Source: Salibaculum sp035270045 (GTDB lineage Bacteria > Pseudomonadota > Alphaproteobacteria > Rhodobacterales > Rhodobacteraceae). Taken from it: a DNA stretch of 64,000 nt. Below the pieces are notes generated by a model that saw nothing but the letters and a program-made list of their open reading frames with translations, did no database searches and was not told the origin of the DNA. The DNA lies in contig NZ_DATFIP010000019.1 in the NCBI RefSeq assembly GCF_035270045.1, positions 68,037 to 132,036 of the forward strand, read 5' to 3'. Both the position numbers and the translations under genes were made by a program. Shown one piece after another: positions 18,701 to 26,638 of this stretch (position 1 is its first letter; each line of letters starts with the position of its first letter).

Positions 18701-19219
18701 CGGACGCATGCCGCGGCCGCCGCCGCCCCAGCTTGCCTTGAGCATCAGCGGATAGCCGATCTCGGCTGCTGCCTTGCGGATCGCGTCCATGTCCTCGCCC
18801 AGGACCTCGGTCGCGGGGATGACCGGCACGCCCGCCTCGATGGCCACGCGACGAGCGCTGGCCTTGTCGCCCAGGGCGCGCATGGTTTCCGCCTTGGGCC
18901 CGATGAAGGTGATGCCAGCCGCGGTGCAGGCATCCACGAACTCAGGGTTTTCCGACAAAAGGCCATAACCGGGATGGATCGCGTCGGCCCCGCAGGCCTT
19001 TGCCACGCGGATGATCTCCTCGATCGACAGGTAAGCCTGGACCGGGCCCAGGCCCTCGCCCACGCGATAAGCCTCGTCCGCCTTGAACCGGTGCAGGCCC
19101 AGCTTGTCCTCCTCGGCGTAGACGGCGACCGTCTTCTTGCCCATTTCGTTGGCGGCCCGCATGATGCGGATGGCAATCTCGCCCCGGTTGGCGACAAGGA
19201 TCTTCTGGAAATCGGCCAC
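15776..19219 (-). CDS. pyc: Pyruvate carboxylase
   Basis: The 1147-residue single-chain enzyme makes oxaloacetate from pyruvate, bicarbonate and ATP, the main anaplerotic step in these bacteria. Domains in order: biotin carboxylase (1 to about 450, starting ILVANRGEIAIRIMRAA, ATP-grasp loop KASWGGGGRGM), carboxyltransferase (about 530-830, LLVTDTTMRDGHQSLLATR), allosteric linker, and biotin carrier domain with EAMKMETG and biotinyl-Lys1113. It diverges from the uvrD-like gene across 171 bases. Length and domain order are standard. Confidence 0.98.
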   Translation of the reverse strand: MADFQKILVANRGEIAIRIMRAANEMGKKTVAVYAEEDKLGLHRFKADEAYRVGEGLGPVQAYLSIEEIIRVAKACGADAIHPGYGLLSENPEFVDACTAAGITFIGPKAETMRALGDKASARRVAIEAGVPVIPATEVLGEDMDAIRKAAAEIGYPLMLKASWGGGGRGMRPIESEDELEEKVLEGRREAEAAFGNGEGYLEKMITRARHVEVQILGDKSGEIYHLWERDCSVQRRNQKVVERAPAPYLSDAQREDLCNLGRKICAHVNYECAGTVEFLMDMETGAFYFIEVNPRVQVEHTVTEEVTGIDIVRAQILIAEGKSLMEATGVASQYDVKLDGHALQCRVTTEDPQNNFIPDYGRITAYRGATGMGIRLDGGTAYSGAVITRYYDSLLEKVTAWAPTPEAAIARMDRALREFRIRGVSTNLDFVINLLRHPTFLNNEYSTRFIDETDALFDFKPRRDRATKILTYIADITVNGHPETAGRPRPGAAAITPKPPVRAADDIPDGTRQILDRAGPEAVAKWVRDQKHLLVTDTTMRDGHQSLLATRMRSIDMINAAPGYAAKMPGLFSVECWGGATFDVAYRFLQECPWQRLRDIRAKMPNILTQMLLRASNGVGYTNYPDNVVQEFVRQSAETGVDVFRVFDSLNWVENMRVAMDAVQEAEKICEGTICYTGDILDPDRAKYDLKYYVGMAKELERAGAHMLGLKDMAGLLKASSAGQLIRALKDEISIPIHFHTHDTSGAAIATVLAASDAGVDIIDAAMDSFSGNTSQPTLGSVVEALRHTDRETGLDIAAIREISNYWETVRAHYAAFESGLQAPASEVYLHEMPGGQFTNLKAQARSLGLEERWHEVAQAYADVNMMFGDIVKVTPSSKVVGDMALMMVSQGLTRAQVEDPAVDVSFPDSVIDMMRGNLGQPPGGFPETIIRKVLKDERPNLERPGKHLQPVDLEAMRKEASEKLGGIEIDDEDLNGYLMYPKVFADYATRHETYGPVRCLPTSTFFYGMEQGHEISAEIDPGKTLEIRLQAIGETDENGDVKVFFELNGQPRTIRVPNRKVKADSRQRPKADASNPAHVGAPMPGVVASVAVQPGQKVRDGDMLLTIEAMKMETGLHAERDGVVKAVHVQPGGQIDAKDLLLEFE

Positions 19220-19334
19220 GGGTCAGGCTCCCCCTGTTTGCAGTCGCAGCAATCTATGAAGATTTCGCGACAGGTGTAAACAGCGGAGAACTGGGTATCC
19301 GTTAGCGTTAACAGGCAATGTCCCATCGGGCTCG

Positions 19335-19349
19335 GAACATTCGGGGAAC
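19335..19349. promoter_or_regulatory. Candidate LexA (SOS) box upstream of the UvrD-like helicase gene
   Basis: GAAC-N7-GAAC, the reverse complement of the alphaproteobacterial SOS direct repeat GTTC-N7-GTTC, ends 41 bases before the helicase ATG. A DNA-repair gene downstream makes the site plausible, but an 8-base consensus is expected about twice by chance in 64 kb. Confidence 0.45.
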
Positions 19350-19390
19350 AGTTCTTTCCCCTCGGGCCGAGTCACGCTAGATTGCCGCGC

Positions 19391-21748
19391 ATGAGCAGTT
19401 TTTCCGACGATGACGCCTTCGAGGCCGCCGTGCCACTCAGCCAGCGCGCCATGGCACGGCCCGCCGCCCCCTACCTGGACGGCCTCAACCCTGCCCAGCG
19501 CGAAGCGGTCGAGGCGCTGGACGGTCCCGTTCTGATGCTGGCGGGGGCGGGCACGGGCAAGACCAAGGCGCTGACCTGCCGCATCGCGCACCTGCTGACC
19601 ACGGGCAAGGCGCGGCCCAACGAAATCCTCTCGGTGACCTTCACCAACAAGGCCGCGCGCGAGATGAAGGGCCGCATCGGCGCCCTGATGGGAGAGACGA
19701 TCGAGGGGATGCCCTGGCTGGGCACCTTCCACGCGATCTGCGTCAAGCTGCTGCGCCGCCACGCCGAACTGGTCGGGCTCAAGTCCAACTTCACCATTCT
19801 CGACACCGACGACCGGCTGCGCCTGCTCAAGCAACTGGTCGCGGCCGAGAACATCGACGACAAGCGCTGGCCGCCGCGGATGCTGGCGAACATCATCGAC
19901 GGCTGGAAGAACAAGGCCTGGACGCCGGACACCGTGCCGGTGGCCGAGACGGCGGCCTATGACGGGCGCGGCGTGCCGCTTTACGCCGCCTACCAGCGCC
20001 GTCTGAAGGAACTGAACGCCGCCGATTTCGGCGACCTGCTGTTGCACATGGTCACGATCTTCCAGGACCACCCCGATGTGCTGGCGCAATACCAGCGATG
20101 GTTCCGTTTTATCCTGGTAGACGAATATCAGGATACCAACGTCGCGCAGTACCTGTGGCTGAGGCTACTGGCGCAGGGGCACAAGAACGTGTGCTGCGTA
20201 GGTGACGACGACCAGTCGATCTATGGCTGGCGCGGGGCCGAGGTGGGCAACATCCTGAAATTCGAGAGCGACTTTCCCGGCGCCAAGGTCGTGCGGCTGG
20301 AACAGAACTACCGCTCGACCGGCCATATCCTGGGCGCGGCCAGCGGGGTGATCGCGGCCAACAAGGGCCGGCTGGGCAAGGAGCTTTTCACCGCCGCGGG
20401 CGAGGGCGAAAAGGTCCGCCTGATCGGCCACTGGGACGGCGAGGAAGAGACCCGCTGGATCGGGGAGGAGGTCGAGGCGATGCAGCGCGGCACCCGAGGG
20501 CGCGACCCGATGAGCCTCGAGTCCATGGCGATCCTCGTGCGTGCCAGCCACCAGATGCGTGCCTTCGAGGATCGCTTCCTGACCATCGGTTTGCCCTATC
20601 GCGTCATCGGCGGGCCGCGTTTCTACGAGCGGCTGGAGATCCGCGACGCCATGGCCTATTTCCGCCTGGCGGTCAGCCAGGACGACGACCTGGCCTTCGA
20701 ACGCATCGTCAACACCCCCAAACGTGGCCTTGGCGACAAGGCGGTGCAGACCATCCAGCGCACCGCGCGGACCAATGGTGTCAGCCTGGTCGAGGGCGCG
20801 CGGCTTTGCGTGCAGGGCGGGCTGATCAAGGGCAAGGGCGGCGCCAACCTGGCCGAACTGGTGCAGGGGCTGGACCGCTGGCACCGCCAGCTGCGCGAGG
20901 AATCCGACACCCATGTCGAACTGGCCGAGATGATCCTCGACGAAAGCGGCTACACCACCATGTGGCAGAACGACAAGACGCCCGAGGCCCCGGGCCGGTT
21001 GGAGAACCTCAAGGAACTGGTCGAGGCGCTGGAGCAGTTCGAGAACCTGCAAGGCTTCCTCGAACATGTCAGCCTGATCATGGACAACGAAAGCGAGGAG
21101 ACCGAGGAAAAGGTCACCATCATGACGTTGCACGGGGCCAAGGGGCTTGAGTTTCCCGCCGTCTTCCTTCCGGGCTGGGAGGATGGTCTGTTTCCGTCAC
21201 AGCGCAGCATGGATGAAAGCGGGCTCAAGGGCCTGGAAGAGGAACGTCGGCTTGCCTACGTCGGCATCACCCGGGCAGAAGAGGTCTGTACGATCTCGTT
21301 CGCGGGCAATCGCCGCGTCTATGGCCAGTGGCAAAGCCAGATGCCCAGCCGTTTCATCGACGAATTGCCCGAGGATCATGTCGAGGTGCTGACACCGCCG
21401 GGTCTTTACGGCAGCACGGGCGGGGGCATGGACTTGCCGCACTCGGACTTACCGGACCGGGCCGCCGGTGCCGATGCCTACAATTCGCCCGGATGGCGAC
21501 GGATGCAGGCCCGCCGCGACCGGCGGCCCATGTCCCAGCCCGCCGAGGCCCGGGGCCTGGTGATCGACGCGCAGGCGATATCGGCCTTCACTGTCGGCGA
21601 CCGGGTCTTTCATCAAAAATTCGGCTATGGCGAGGTGATGGAGATCGAGGGCGACAAGCTGCAGATCGAGTTCGACAAGGCCGGTGCCAAGCGCGTGGTG
21701 GGCAAGTTCGTGGTCAGCGCCGGGCAGGCCGATGACGTGCCGTTCTGA
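19391..21748 (+). CDS. uvrD: UvrD/PcrA/Rep-family ATP-dependent DNA helicase
   Basis: The 785-residue superfamily 1A helicase has all motifs in order: Walker A AGAGTGKTKALTCRI (I), VTFTNKAAREMKGR (Ia), VDEYQDTN (II), GDDDQSIYGWRGA (III), RLEQNYRST (IV), TLHGAKGLEFPAVFLPG (V) and AYVGITRAEE (VI). The tail FTVGDRVFHQKFGYGEVMEI is the Tudor-like domain of UvrD/PcrA that contacts RNA polymerase. It probably unwinds DNA in excision and mismatch repair. I use the ATG at 19391; an in-frame TTG nine bases earlier is less likely. The site at 19335-19349 could place it under LexA. Confidence 0.95.
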   Translation: MSSFSDDDAFEAAVPLSQRAMARPAAPYLDGLNPAQREAVEALDGPVLMLAGAGTGKTKALTCRIAHLLTTGKARPNEILSVTFTNKAAREMKGRIGALMGETIEGMPWLGTFHAICVKLLRRHAELVGLKSNFTILDTDDRLRLLKQLVAAENIDDKRWPPRMLANIIDGWKNKAWTPDTVPVAETAAYDGRGVPLYAAYQRRLKELNAADFGDLLLHMVTIFQDHPDVLAQYQRWFRFILVDEYQDTNVAQYLWLRLLAQGHKNVCCVGDDDQSIYGWRGAEVGNILKFESDFPGAKVVRLEQNYRSTGHILGAASGVIAANKGRLGKELFTAAGEGEKVRLIGHWDGEEETRWIGEEVEAMQRGTRGRDPMSLESMAILVRASHQMRAFEDRFLTIGLPYRVIGGPRFYERLEIRDAMAYFRLAVSQDDDLAFERIVNTPKRGLGDKAVQTIQRTARTNGVSLVEGARLCVQGGLIKGKGGANLAELVQGLDRWHRQLREESDTHVELAEMILDESGYTTMWQNDKTPEAPGRLENLKELVEALEQFENLQGFLEHVSLIMDNESEETEEKVTIMTLHGAKGLEFPAVFLPGWEDGLFPSQRSMDESGLKGLEEERRLAYVGITRAEEVCTISFAGNRRVYGQWQSQMPSRFIDELPEDHVEVLTPPGLYGSTGGGMDLPHSDLPDRAAGADAYNSPGWRRMQARRDRRPMSQPAEARGLVIDAQAISAFTVGDRVFHQKFGYGEVMEIEGDKLQIEFDKAGAKRVVGKFVVSAGQADDVPF

Positions 21749-21756
21749 ACCGCGCC

Positions 21757-21780
21757 GAAGGAATTTCCAGAAATTCCTTC
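21757..21780. terminator. Hairpin 1 of a mirrored pair between convergent genes
   Basis: A perfect 10-bp stem (GAAGGAATTT / AAATTCCTTC) with loop CCAG lies nine bases after the helicase stop. Its core AATTTCCAGAAATT is the exact reverse complement of the core of the next hairpin (21784-21807). The pair can also fold as one 14-bp stem with a 13-base loop. There is no strong T-run. It probably acts as a bidirectional transcript end. Confidence 0.65.
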
Positions 21781-21783
21781 CGT

Positions 21784-21807
21784 GCCTGAATTTCTGGAAA
21801 TTCAGGC
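21784..21807. terminator. Hairpin 2 of the mirrored pair, overlapping the LysE-family stop
   Basis: A 10-bp stem (GCCTGAATTT / AAATTCAGGC) with loop CTGG sits three bases from hairpin 1 and covers the last codons of the minus-strand exporter gene. A closely related hairpin (core GGAAATT-CTGG-AATTTCC) lies between the convergent genes at 59158-59183. Confidence 0.6.
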
Positions 21808-22404
21808 CAGGTCCAGAACGATCGGCACCAGGGTCAGCACCAGCAGTGCCGCCATTGTCCAGTTGAACACCCGCAGCCGTGCCGGGCTGGCCAGCCATCG
21901 GCGCACATGCGTGCCGCCCATGGCCCAGGTGTTCACGGACACGATATTGACGCAGATGAAAACGCCGGCCACCGCCACGGCCCCGGTCCAGCCCGCGCCC
22001 TGGGGGGCATAGGTGGTCTGGGCGGTGATCCCCATGTAGACGGCCTTGGGATTGACCCACTGGAAGGCCGCCGCTTGCAGGAATGTCAGGGGGGTGCCCT
22101 TGGCGCTGGCCTTCTCCGGTGGCGCGGCATTCGCGATCTTCCAGGCCAGCCACAGCAGATAGGCAGCGCAGGGCAGGGTCAGCAGGGTCCTGGCCTGCGG
22201 ATAGGCATCGAAGACCCGAGCCAGACCCAACCCCAGCACCAGAACCAGGAACCCGTGGCCCAGGCTGACCCCCAACAGGTGCGGCACCGTGCGCCGCCAG
22301 CCGAAATTCGCCCCCGATGCCATCAACATCAGGTTGTTCGGCCCCGGCGTGATCGAGGCGACGAAGGCAAAGGCGGCAAGGGCGGTCAGCAGGTCCGGCG
22401 TCAT
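21802..22404 (-). CDS. LysE/RhtB-family amino-acid exporter
   Basis: This 200-residue inner-membrane protein has about six helices. The family signature ASITPGPNNLMLMASGANFG is near residues 15-34, and FQWVNPKAVYMGITA lies in the second half. Such proteins export amino acids or related compounds. I use the ATG at 22404 (MTPDLLTALAAF), since upstream codons would cross the divergent regulator promoter. An Lrp/AsnC regulator is transcribed divergently 73 bases away, the usual arrangement for an exporter induced by its substrate. Confidence 0.93.
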   Translation of the reverse strand: MTPDLLTALAAFAFVASITPGPNNLMLMASGANFGWRRTVPHLLGVSLGHGFLVLVLGLGLARVFDAYPQARTLLTLPCAAYLLWLAWKIANAAPPEKASAKGTPLTFLQAAAFQWVNPKAVYMGITAQTTYAPQGAGWTGAVAVAGVFICVNIVSVNTWAMGGTHVRRWLASPARLRVFNWTMAALLVLTLVPIVLDLA

Positions 22405-22477
22405 GGCGGGCAGATTGCGCTTAGTTCGACGAAATGAAATTGCATTCCTTCGGCGAGGTCCGGTAAACCTGCAATCC
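22405..22477. promoter_or_regulatory. Divergent promoter region with candidate Lrp-type operator
   Basis: The 73 bases between the exporter and its regulator contain an imperfect dyad GAAATG-N6-CATTCC (22431-22448) in the most AT-rich part, the form expected for an Lrp/AsnC dimer site. This is position and pattern only. Confidence 0.3.
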
Positions 22478-22930
22478 ATGGCCGATATGGACACCATAAA
22501 CCGCATGATATTGCGCGAACTTTCCGCAGACGGCCGCCTGTCGAATCTCGACCTGGCCGAGCGTGTCGGCCTCTCGCCCTCGGCCTGCCTGCGCCGTGTG
22601 CAGGAACTTGAACGGCGCGGTGTGATACTCGGCTATCGCGCGCGTCTGGATCCGGCGCGGACGGGGCGGGCCTTCGTCGTCTATGTCACCGTGGGGCTGT
22701 CGGAACATTCCAAGGCCGCGCAGGAGGGGTTCGAGGCCGCGATGGCGCGCGCGCCGGAGGTGCGCGAGTGCCACAATATCGCCGGCGCCTTCGAATACCT
22801 TCTGCGGGTCGAAACGGAGGACCTGGCGGCCTACAAGGCGTTTCATACCGATCACCTTGGCACCGTGCCCCACGTGCGCGCCATTACCAGCCACATGGTC
22901 ATGGGCACCTCTAAGGACGAGCGCGGCTGA
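22478..22930 (+). CDS. Lrp/AsnC-family transcriptional regulator
   Basis: This 150-residue protein has an N-terminal winged helix-turn-helix (MDTINRMILRELSADGRLSN, then LAERVGLSPSACLRRVQELE). A C-terminal RAM ligand domain with HNIAGAFEYLLRVETEDLAA follows. It most likely senses an amino acid and controls the divergent LysE-family exporter and itself. The start could be 22478 or the ATG three codons later (22487). Confidence 0.93.
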   Translation: MADMDTINRMILRELSADGRLSNLDLAERVGLSPSACLRRVQELERRGVILGYRARLDPARTGRAFVVYVTVGLSEHSKAAQEGFEAAMARAPEVRECHNIAGAFEYLLRVETEDLAAYKAFHTDHLGTVPHVRAITSHMVMGTSKDERG

Positions 22931-23047
22931 TACGGGTGGCCACCGGCTGACTTGCCTGGCCCCTTTTCCAGGCCCGGGGATGCGGGTTGCGATTGTAATC
23001 CGCCGCGCGAAGGCAGATATCCGGGCCAGGCAACCGGAAAGGACAAG

Positions 23048-23671
23048 ATGCGCCCCCCACAGGACGACAAACCACGCAGACCCTCCCTCTCGCTGCCGAT
23101 CCTGCGCATCTCCCGCAGTCAGCATGACGCGGGCACTCTGACGGTGGGCACCCTGTTGGCCGCCCTGGGCGAGGCTTCCTTCGGCTGGGCCATCGTGGTC
23201 TTTTCGCTGCTCACCTTTTTGCCGCTGCCACCTGGCTCGTCGCTGATCACGGCGTTGCCGCTGCTCGTCATCACCGGCCAGATGATCGTCGGGTTCCCGC
23301 ACGTGCGGCTGCCCCGGGTTCTGGCGCGCAAGCCGCTCGACCCGGAAAAACTGCGCCGTGCCGTGCTGCGGCTGCGGCCCGTGACACGACGGCTGGAACG
23401 CGTGCTGGTGCCTCGCTACACGCTTCTCTTTGCCCGAAGAAACGAGCGGCCCCTTGGCCTGTTGCTCTTCGTCATCGCTTTCGCGTTGTTCCTGCCCGTG
23501 CCGTTCAGCGGTTGGTTTCCGGCGCTCTCGCTCTTCATCGTGGGCGTGGGCCTGGTCGAGCGTGATGGACTGGTCTGTATGATCGGCCTGGCTCTGGGCG
23601 GGGCGTCGGTCCTGTTGACACTGTCCCTGCTAGCCTCCTTTGCCCTCGGGGCCGACGCGATGATCGGCTAG
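23048..23671 (+). CDS. ExoD-family membrane protein
   Basis: The 207-residue protein has the ExoD fold: a short polar N-terminus, then LTVGTLLAALGEASFGWAIV and a proline-rich loop FLPLPPGSSLITALPLL. A basic cytoplasmic segment (RRLERVLVPRYTLLFARRNE) follows, with three more helices. ExoD was named for exopolysaccharide defects in rhizobia; the biochemical role is unknown. The ATG at 23048 is preceded by AAAGGACAAG. The gene converges with a small zinc-ribbon gene, six bases apart. Confidence 0.85.
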   Translation: MRPPQDDKPRRPSLSLPILRISRSQHDAGTLTVGTLLAALGEASFGWAIVVFSLLTFLPLPPGSSLITALPLLVITGQMIVGFPHVRLPRVLARKPLDPEKLRRAVLRLRPVTRRLERVLVPRYTLLFARRNERPLGLLLFVIAFALFLPVPFSGWFPALSLFIVGVGLVERDGLVCMIGLALGGASVLLTLSLLASFALGADAMIG

Positions 23672-23677
23672 CCGCGC

Positions 23678-23896
23678 TCAGAAATCGAACAGCTCGCCGA
23701 GGAAGGATTCCTTCTTCTTGCGCGGACGTTCTTCGCGGCCGCCCCGCGTCGCGTCGGGCGCCGGGGCCGAGCGCTCGATGATCTTGTCCAGTTCGCCACG
23801 GTCCAGCCATACACCGCGGCAGGTCGGGCAATAATCGATCTCGACACCGCTGCGCTCTGCGATCACGAGGGTCTCTCCGTCGATTGGACACTTCAT
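23678..23896 (-). CDS. TFIIB-type zinc-ribbon protein
   Basis: The 72-residue protein contains CPIDGETL near the N-terminus and YCPTCRGVWLDRGELDKIIE at about 22-41. The pairs CPxD...CPxCxGxWLDxGEL define the zf-TFIIB domain family. The tail is basic (REERPRKKK) and ends with ESFLGELFDF. It probably binds zinc; the function is unknown. I use the ATG at 23896, preceded by GGAGAG, because upstream sequence in the frame shows no conservation. Confidence 0.85.
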   Translation of the reverse strand: MKCPIDGETLVIAERSGVEIDYCPTCRGVWLDRGELDKIIERSAPAPDATRGGREERPRKKKESFLGELFDF

Positions 23897-24025
23897 CGGG
23901 CTCTCCTTTTTCCGGGGCGTGTCCGTAGCAGATATGCCGAGGTGCCCCGAATGCAAGCATCTGAGCGGCATCGCGCGTCAACACGTGTCGGACCACAAGG
24001 TCAATGCAGATGGTAAAAGGAAATG

Positions 24026-24100
24026 TGGCAGCCCGTAGGGGAATCGAACCCCTCTTTCCAGGTTGAAAACCTGGCGTCCTAACCGATAGACGAACGGGCC
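24026..24100 (-). tRNA. tRNA-Glu (anticodon TTC)
   Basis: The minus strand gives a 75-base cloverleaf with encoded CCA. The anticodon stem CCAGG/CCTGG carries loop TTTTCAA (anticodon TTC) and the T arm is GAGGGG-TTCGATT-CCCCT. The first acceptor pair is G-U. The G at the discriminator position fits glutamate tRNAs. Confidence 0.97.
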
Positions 24101-24167
24101 ACGCTGACCGTGAACCGCTGTTTAGAAAAACCCCCGGGGGGACGCAAGAGGATTCGTGCGCTTTTTT

Positions 24168-25946
24168 CTAATGGGCGCGCGCGGCATCCTCGAGGCGCAA
24201 CTGGGGGCTGCGGCGGCCCTTCCAGGTGTTGATTTCAAGTCGTCCCGCGAGGTGGAAGCGGGCGCCGTCGCGGGCCGTGAGCGCGGCCCCGAGCGGCCCG
24301 TCCATGGCGCCGAATGCGATGGCGTCAACGCGCGCGCCCAACCCGTCGCCGAAGGTCACCTTCAGGTGACCGGTGCCCACCGGCTTGGCAAACAGGATCT
24401 GGCAATCCGCGAACGCAAAGCGCGGTGCCGGAGCGCCCGCGCCGAAGGGGCCGGCCTGTTCGATCTGTTCGATCAGCTCGACCGTGGCGCCCCCCGGCAT
24501 CAGCATCCCGTCGAGCGCCAGATCCGCGGGTCCGAGCCCGTCAGCGCCCTGCTTGGCCAGCAGTTCGGACAGGCGGTCCATGGCGTCGTCCAGCCGGTCG
24601 CGCGCCACGGTCAGGCCCGCGGCCATCCTGTGCCCGCCACCCTTGAGAAGCAGCCCCTCGGCCGCCAGCCGCTGGATTGCCGCGCCCAGGTCGATGCCGG
24701 AAACGGAGCGGCCCGATCCCTTGCCCTCGTCCCCCTCCAGGCCGATCACGATGGCGGGGCGGTTGGTGCGCTCCTTCAGCCGCGAGGCGACGATGCCCAC
24801 CACGCCCGGATGCCAGCCTTCGCCCGCTGCCCAGACCAGCGGGGCGTCCATTCCGCGCGCCTCGGCCTGGGACAGGGCGGCGGCGCGGACCTGTTCCTCG
24901 ATCTCGCGGCGTTCGGTGTTCAATGCGTCCAGCCGGGCGGCCATGGCCTGCGCCTCGCGCGGGTCGGGCGTGGCCAGCAGCCGTGCGCCCAGGTCGGCCT
25001 TGCCGATCCGTCCGCCCGCGTTCACACGCGGCCCCAGAACGAAGCCGAGGTGATGGCTGCTTGGGGCGCTGTCCAGCCGCGCGACGTCGGCCAGCGCCAC
25101 CAGCCCCGGCCGCTGGCGCCGGGCCATGACTGTCAGTCCCTGGCGAACGAAGGCGCGGTTGATCCCCTGAAGCGGTGCCACGTCGGCCACGGTGGCCAGC
25201 GCCACCAGATCCAGCAGCCCCATGAGGTCGGGGCCGGGCTGCCCGGCCGCGCGGCGCTGGCGCGTCACCTCGACCAGCAGCAGGAACACGACACCTGCCG
25301 CGCAGAGATGGCCCAGTCCGCCGTCCTCGTCCTGGCGGTTGGGGTTCACCACGGCCAGGGCCGGGGGCAGGGTCTCGCCGCCCAGGTGATGATCGAGCAC
25401 CAGCACGTCCGCGCCCTCGGCGGCGGCGATGGCCTCGTGGGACAGGGTGCCGCAATCGACGCAGAGGATCAGGTCGTGGTCTCGGGCCAGCGTCTGCATC
25501 GCCGGCACATTGGGGCCATAGCCTTCGTCGATGCGGTCGGGAACATAGAGCGTGGCCGAGACCCCGAGGTCCCGCAGCCAGCTCAGCAGCAGCGCCGCCG
25601 AGGCGCCGCCGTCGACGTCGTAGTCGGCAAAAACGGAGATGCGCTCGCCCGCGTCCACGGCCCGCACAAGCCGCGTGGCGGCTGTTTCCATGTCGCGCAG
25701 GACACGCGGATCAGGCAGCAAGGCGCGCAGCGTGGGCGAGAGAAAGGCCGGGGCCGCCCCTGCCGTGACCCCGCGCGCCACCAGGATGCGGCACAGCGGC
25801 AGGGGCAGCGCGGCCTCCTGGGCCAGGCCCTGGGCAAGGCGGTCGGCCTCGATCGTGGGGCCGACCCAGCGCCGCCCGCTCAAAGAGGCGCCAACCCCGA
25901 GAAAGGCGCCCGCCGAATCGCCGGCAATATCTGGTGTGATGCTCAT
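24168..25946 (-). CDS. recJ: Single-stranded-DNA-specific exonuclease RecJ
   Basis: This 592-residue DHH/DHHA1 phosphoesterase degrades single-stranded DNA 5' to 3' in recombination and mismatch repair. Active-site motifs: VFADYDVDGGASAALLLS, LCVDCGT, LVLDHHLGGETLPP (the DHH motif), and GGGHRMAAGLTV in DHHA1. The C-terminal OB-like domain follows. The ATG at 25946 lacks a clear Shine-Dalgarno sequence and has TATAGT about eight bases upstream, so a leaderless mRNA is possible. It is 34 bases downstream of the P-loop kinase gene. Confidence 0.95.
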   Translation of the reverse strand: MSITPDIAGDSAGAFLGVGASLSGRRWVGPTIEADRLAQGLAQEAALPLPLCRILVARGVTAGAAPAFLSPTLRALLPDPRVLRDMETAATRLVRAVDAGERISVFADYDVDGGASAALLLSWLRDLGVSATLYVPDRIDEGYGPNVPAMQTLARDHDLILCVDCGTLSHEAIAAAEGADVLVLDHHLGGETLPPALAVVNPNRQDEDGGLGHLCAAGVVFLLLVEVTRQRRAAGQPGPDLMGLLDLVALATVADVAPLQGINRAFVRQGLTVMARRQRPGLVALADVARLDSAPSSHHLGFVLGPRVNAGGRIGKADLGARLLATPDPREAQAMAARLDALNTERREIEEQVRAAALSQAEARGMDAPLVWAAGEGWHPGVVGIVASRLKERTNRPAIVIGLEGDEGKGSGRSVSGIDLGAAIQRLAAEGLLLKGGGHRMAAGLTVARDRLDDAMDRLSELLAKQGADGLGPADLALDGMLMPGGATVELIEQIEQAGPFGAGAPAPRFAFADCQILFAKPVGTGHLKVTFGDGLGARVDAIAFGAMDGPLGAALTARDGARFHLAGRLEINTWKGRRSPQLRLEDAARAH

Positions 25947-25980
25947 TGACAGCTACTATATGCGCCCAGGCTCCGAGTCG

Positions 25981-26634
25981 CTATGGCCCGTCGGCCGCCT
26001 GGCCATCCGGTGTCAGCACGATATCGGCCGACAGGGCGCGCGCCACCACGGCCTCGGCGTTGGGAATGTCGTTCGCCTCGGCCCGGCGCGTTGCCGCGAC
26101 GCGGGTATGCCCCAGCTTGAGCCAGCGCTGGATCAGCCGTGCGCGCAGGTCCTGCAGGGGCACCTCGAGCCGCACCGAAAGCGACCAGTTCGGTGCCAGG
26201 TTGAACCAGGGAGGGGCATCGAACAGCAGGTAATTGCCTTCGACGAGGACCACCTCGGCCTCGGCGGGGATCACCTGTGCCCCGGCAACGGCCAGGTCCC
26301 GGGCGCGGTCGAAGGCTGGGGCGATGACCTCCGTGCGTTCGCGCAGACGCTGCACAAGGTGCAGGAACCCGGCGCTGTCAAAGGTCTCGGGGGCGCCCTT
26401 GCGCCCAAGCAGTCCGCGGTCGGTCAGCACCGCGTTGTCCAGGTGGAAACCGTCCATTTGCACGACCCGGGTTGCGCACTTCTGGGCGTTCAACCGCCGG
26501 GCAAGTTCCCCGGCGAGGGTCGACTTGCCGCTGCCTGGCGCCCCGGCGAGGGCGACCAGAAGGCGCCGGCCGTCGCCGCGCATGGCGTGGATACGATCCG
26601 CCAGCACATTGACCTGCGGGGTCAGGTCGGGCAT
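25981..26634 (-). CDS. P-loop kinase of the uridine/pantothenate-kinase-like family
   Basis: This 217-residue protein has Walker A AGAPGSGKSTLAGELARRL, then VVQMDGFHLDNAVL (the family DGFH motif). VVLVEGNYLLFDAPPW (Walker B region) follows. This set matches the YggC/FrcK-type nucleoside or sugar kinases. The substrate cannot be read. It begins four bases after glmS ends, so it is probably in the glmU-glmS unit, although a role in amino-sugar metabolism is only a guess from position. Confidence 0.82.
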   Translation of the reverse strand: MPDLTPQVNVLADRIHAMRGDGRRLLVALAGAPGSGKSTLAGELARRLNAQKCATRVVQMDGFHLDNAVLTDRGLLGRKGAPETFDSAGFLHLVQRLRERTEVIAPAFDRARDLAVAGAQVIPAEAEVVLVEGNYLLFDAPPWFNLAPNWSLSVRLEVPLQDLRARLIQRWLKLGHTRVAATRRAEANDIPNAEAVVARALSADIVLTPDGQAADGP

Positions 26635-26638
26635 CGGG

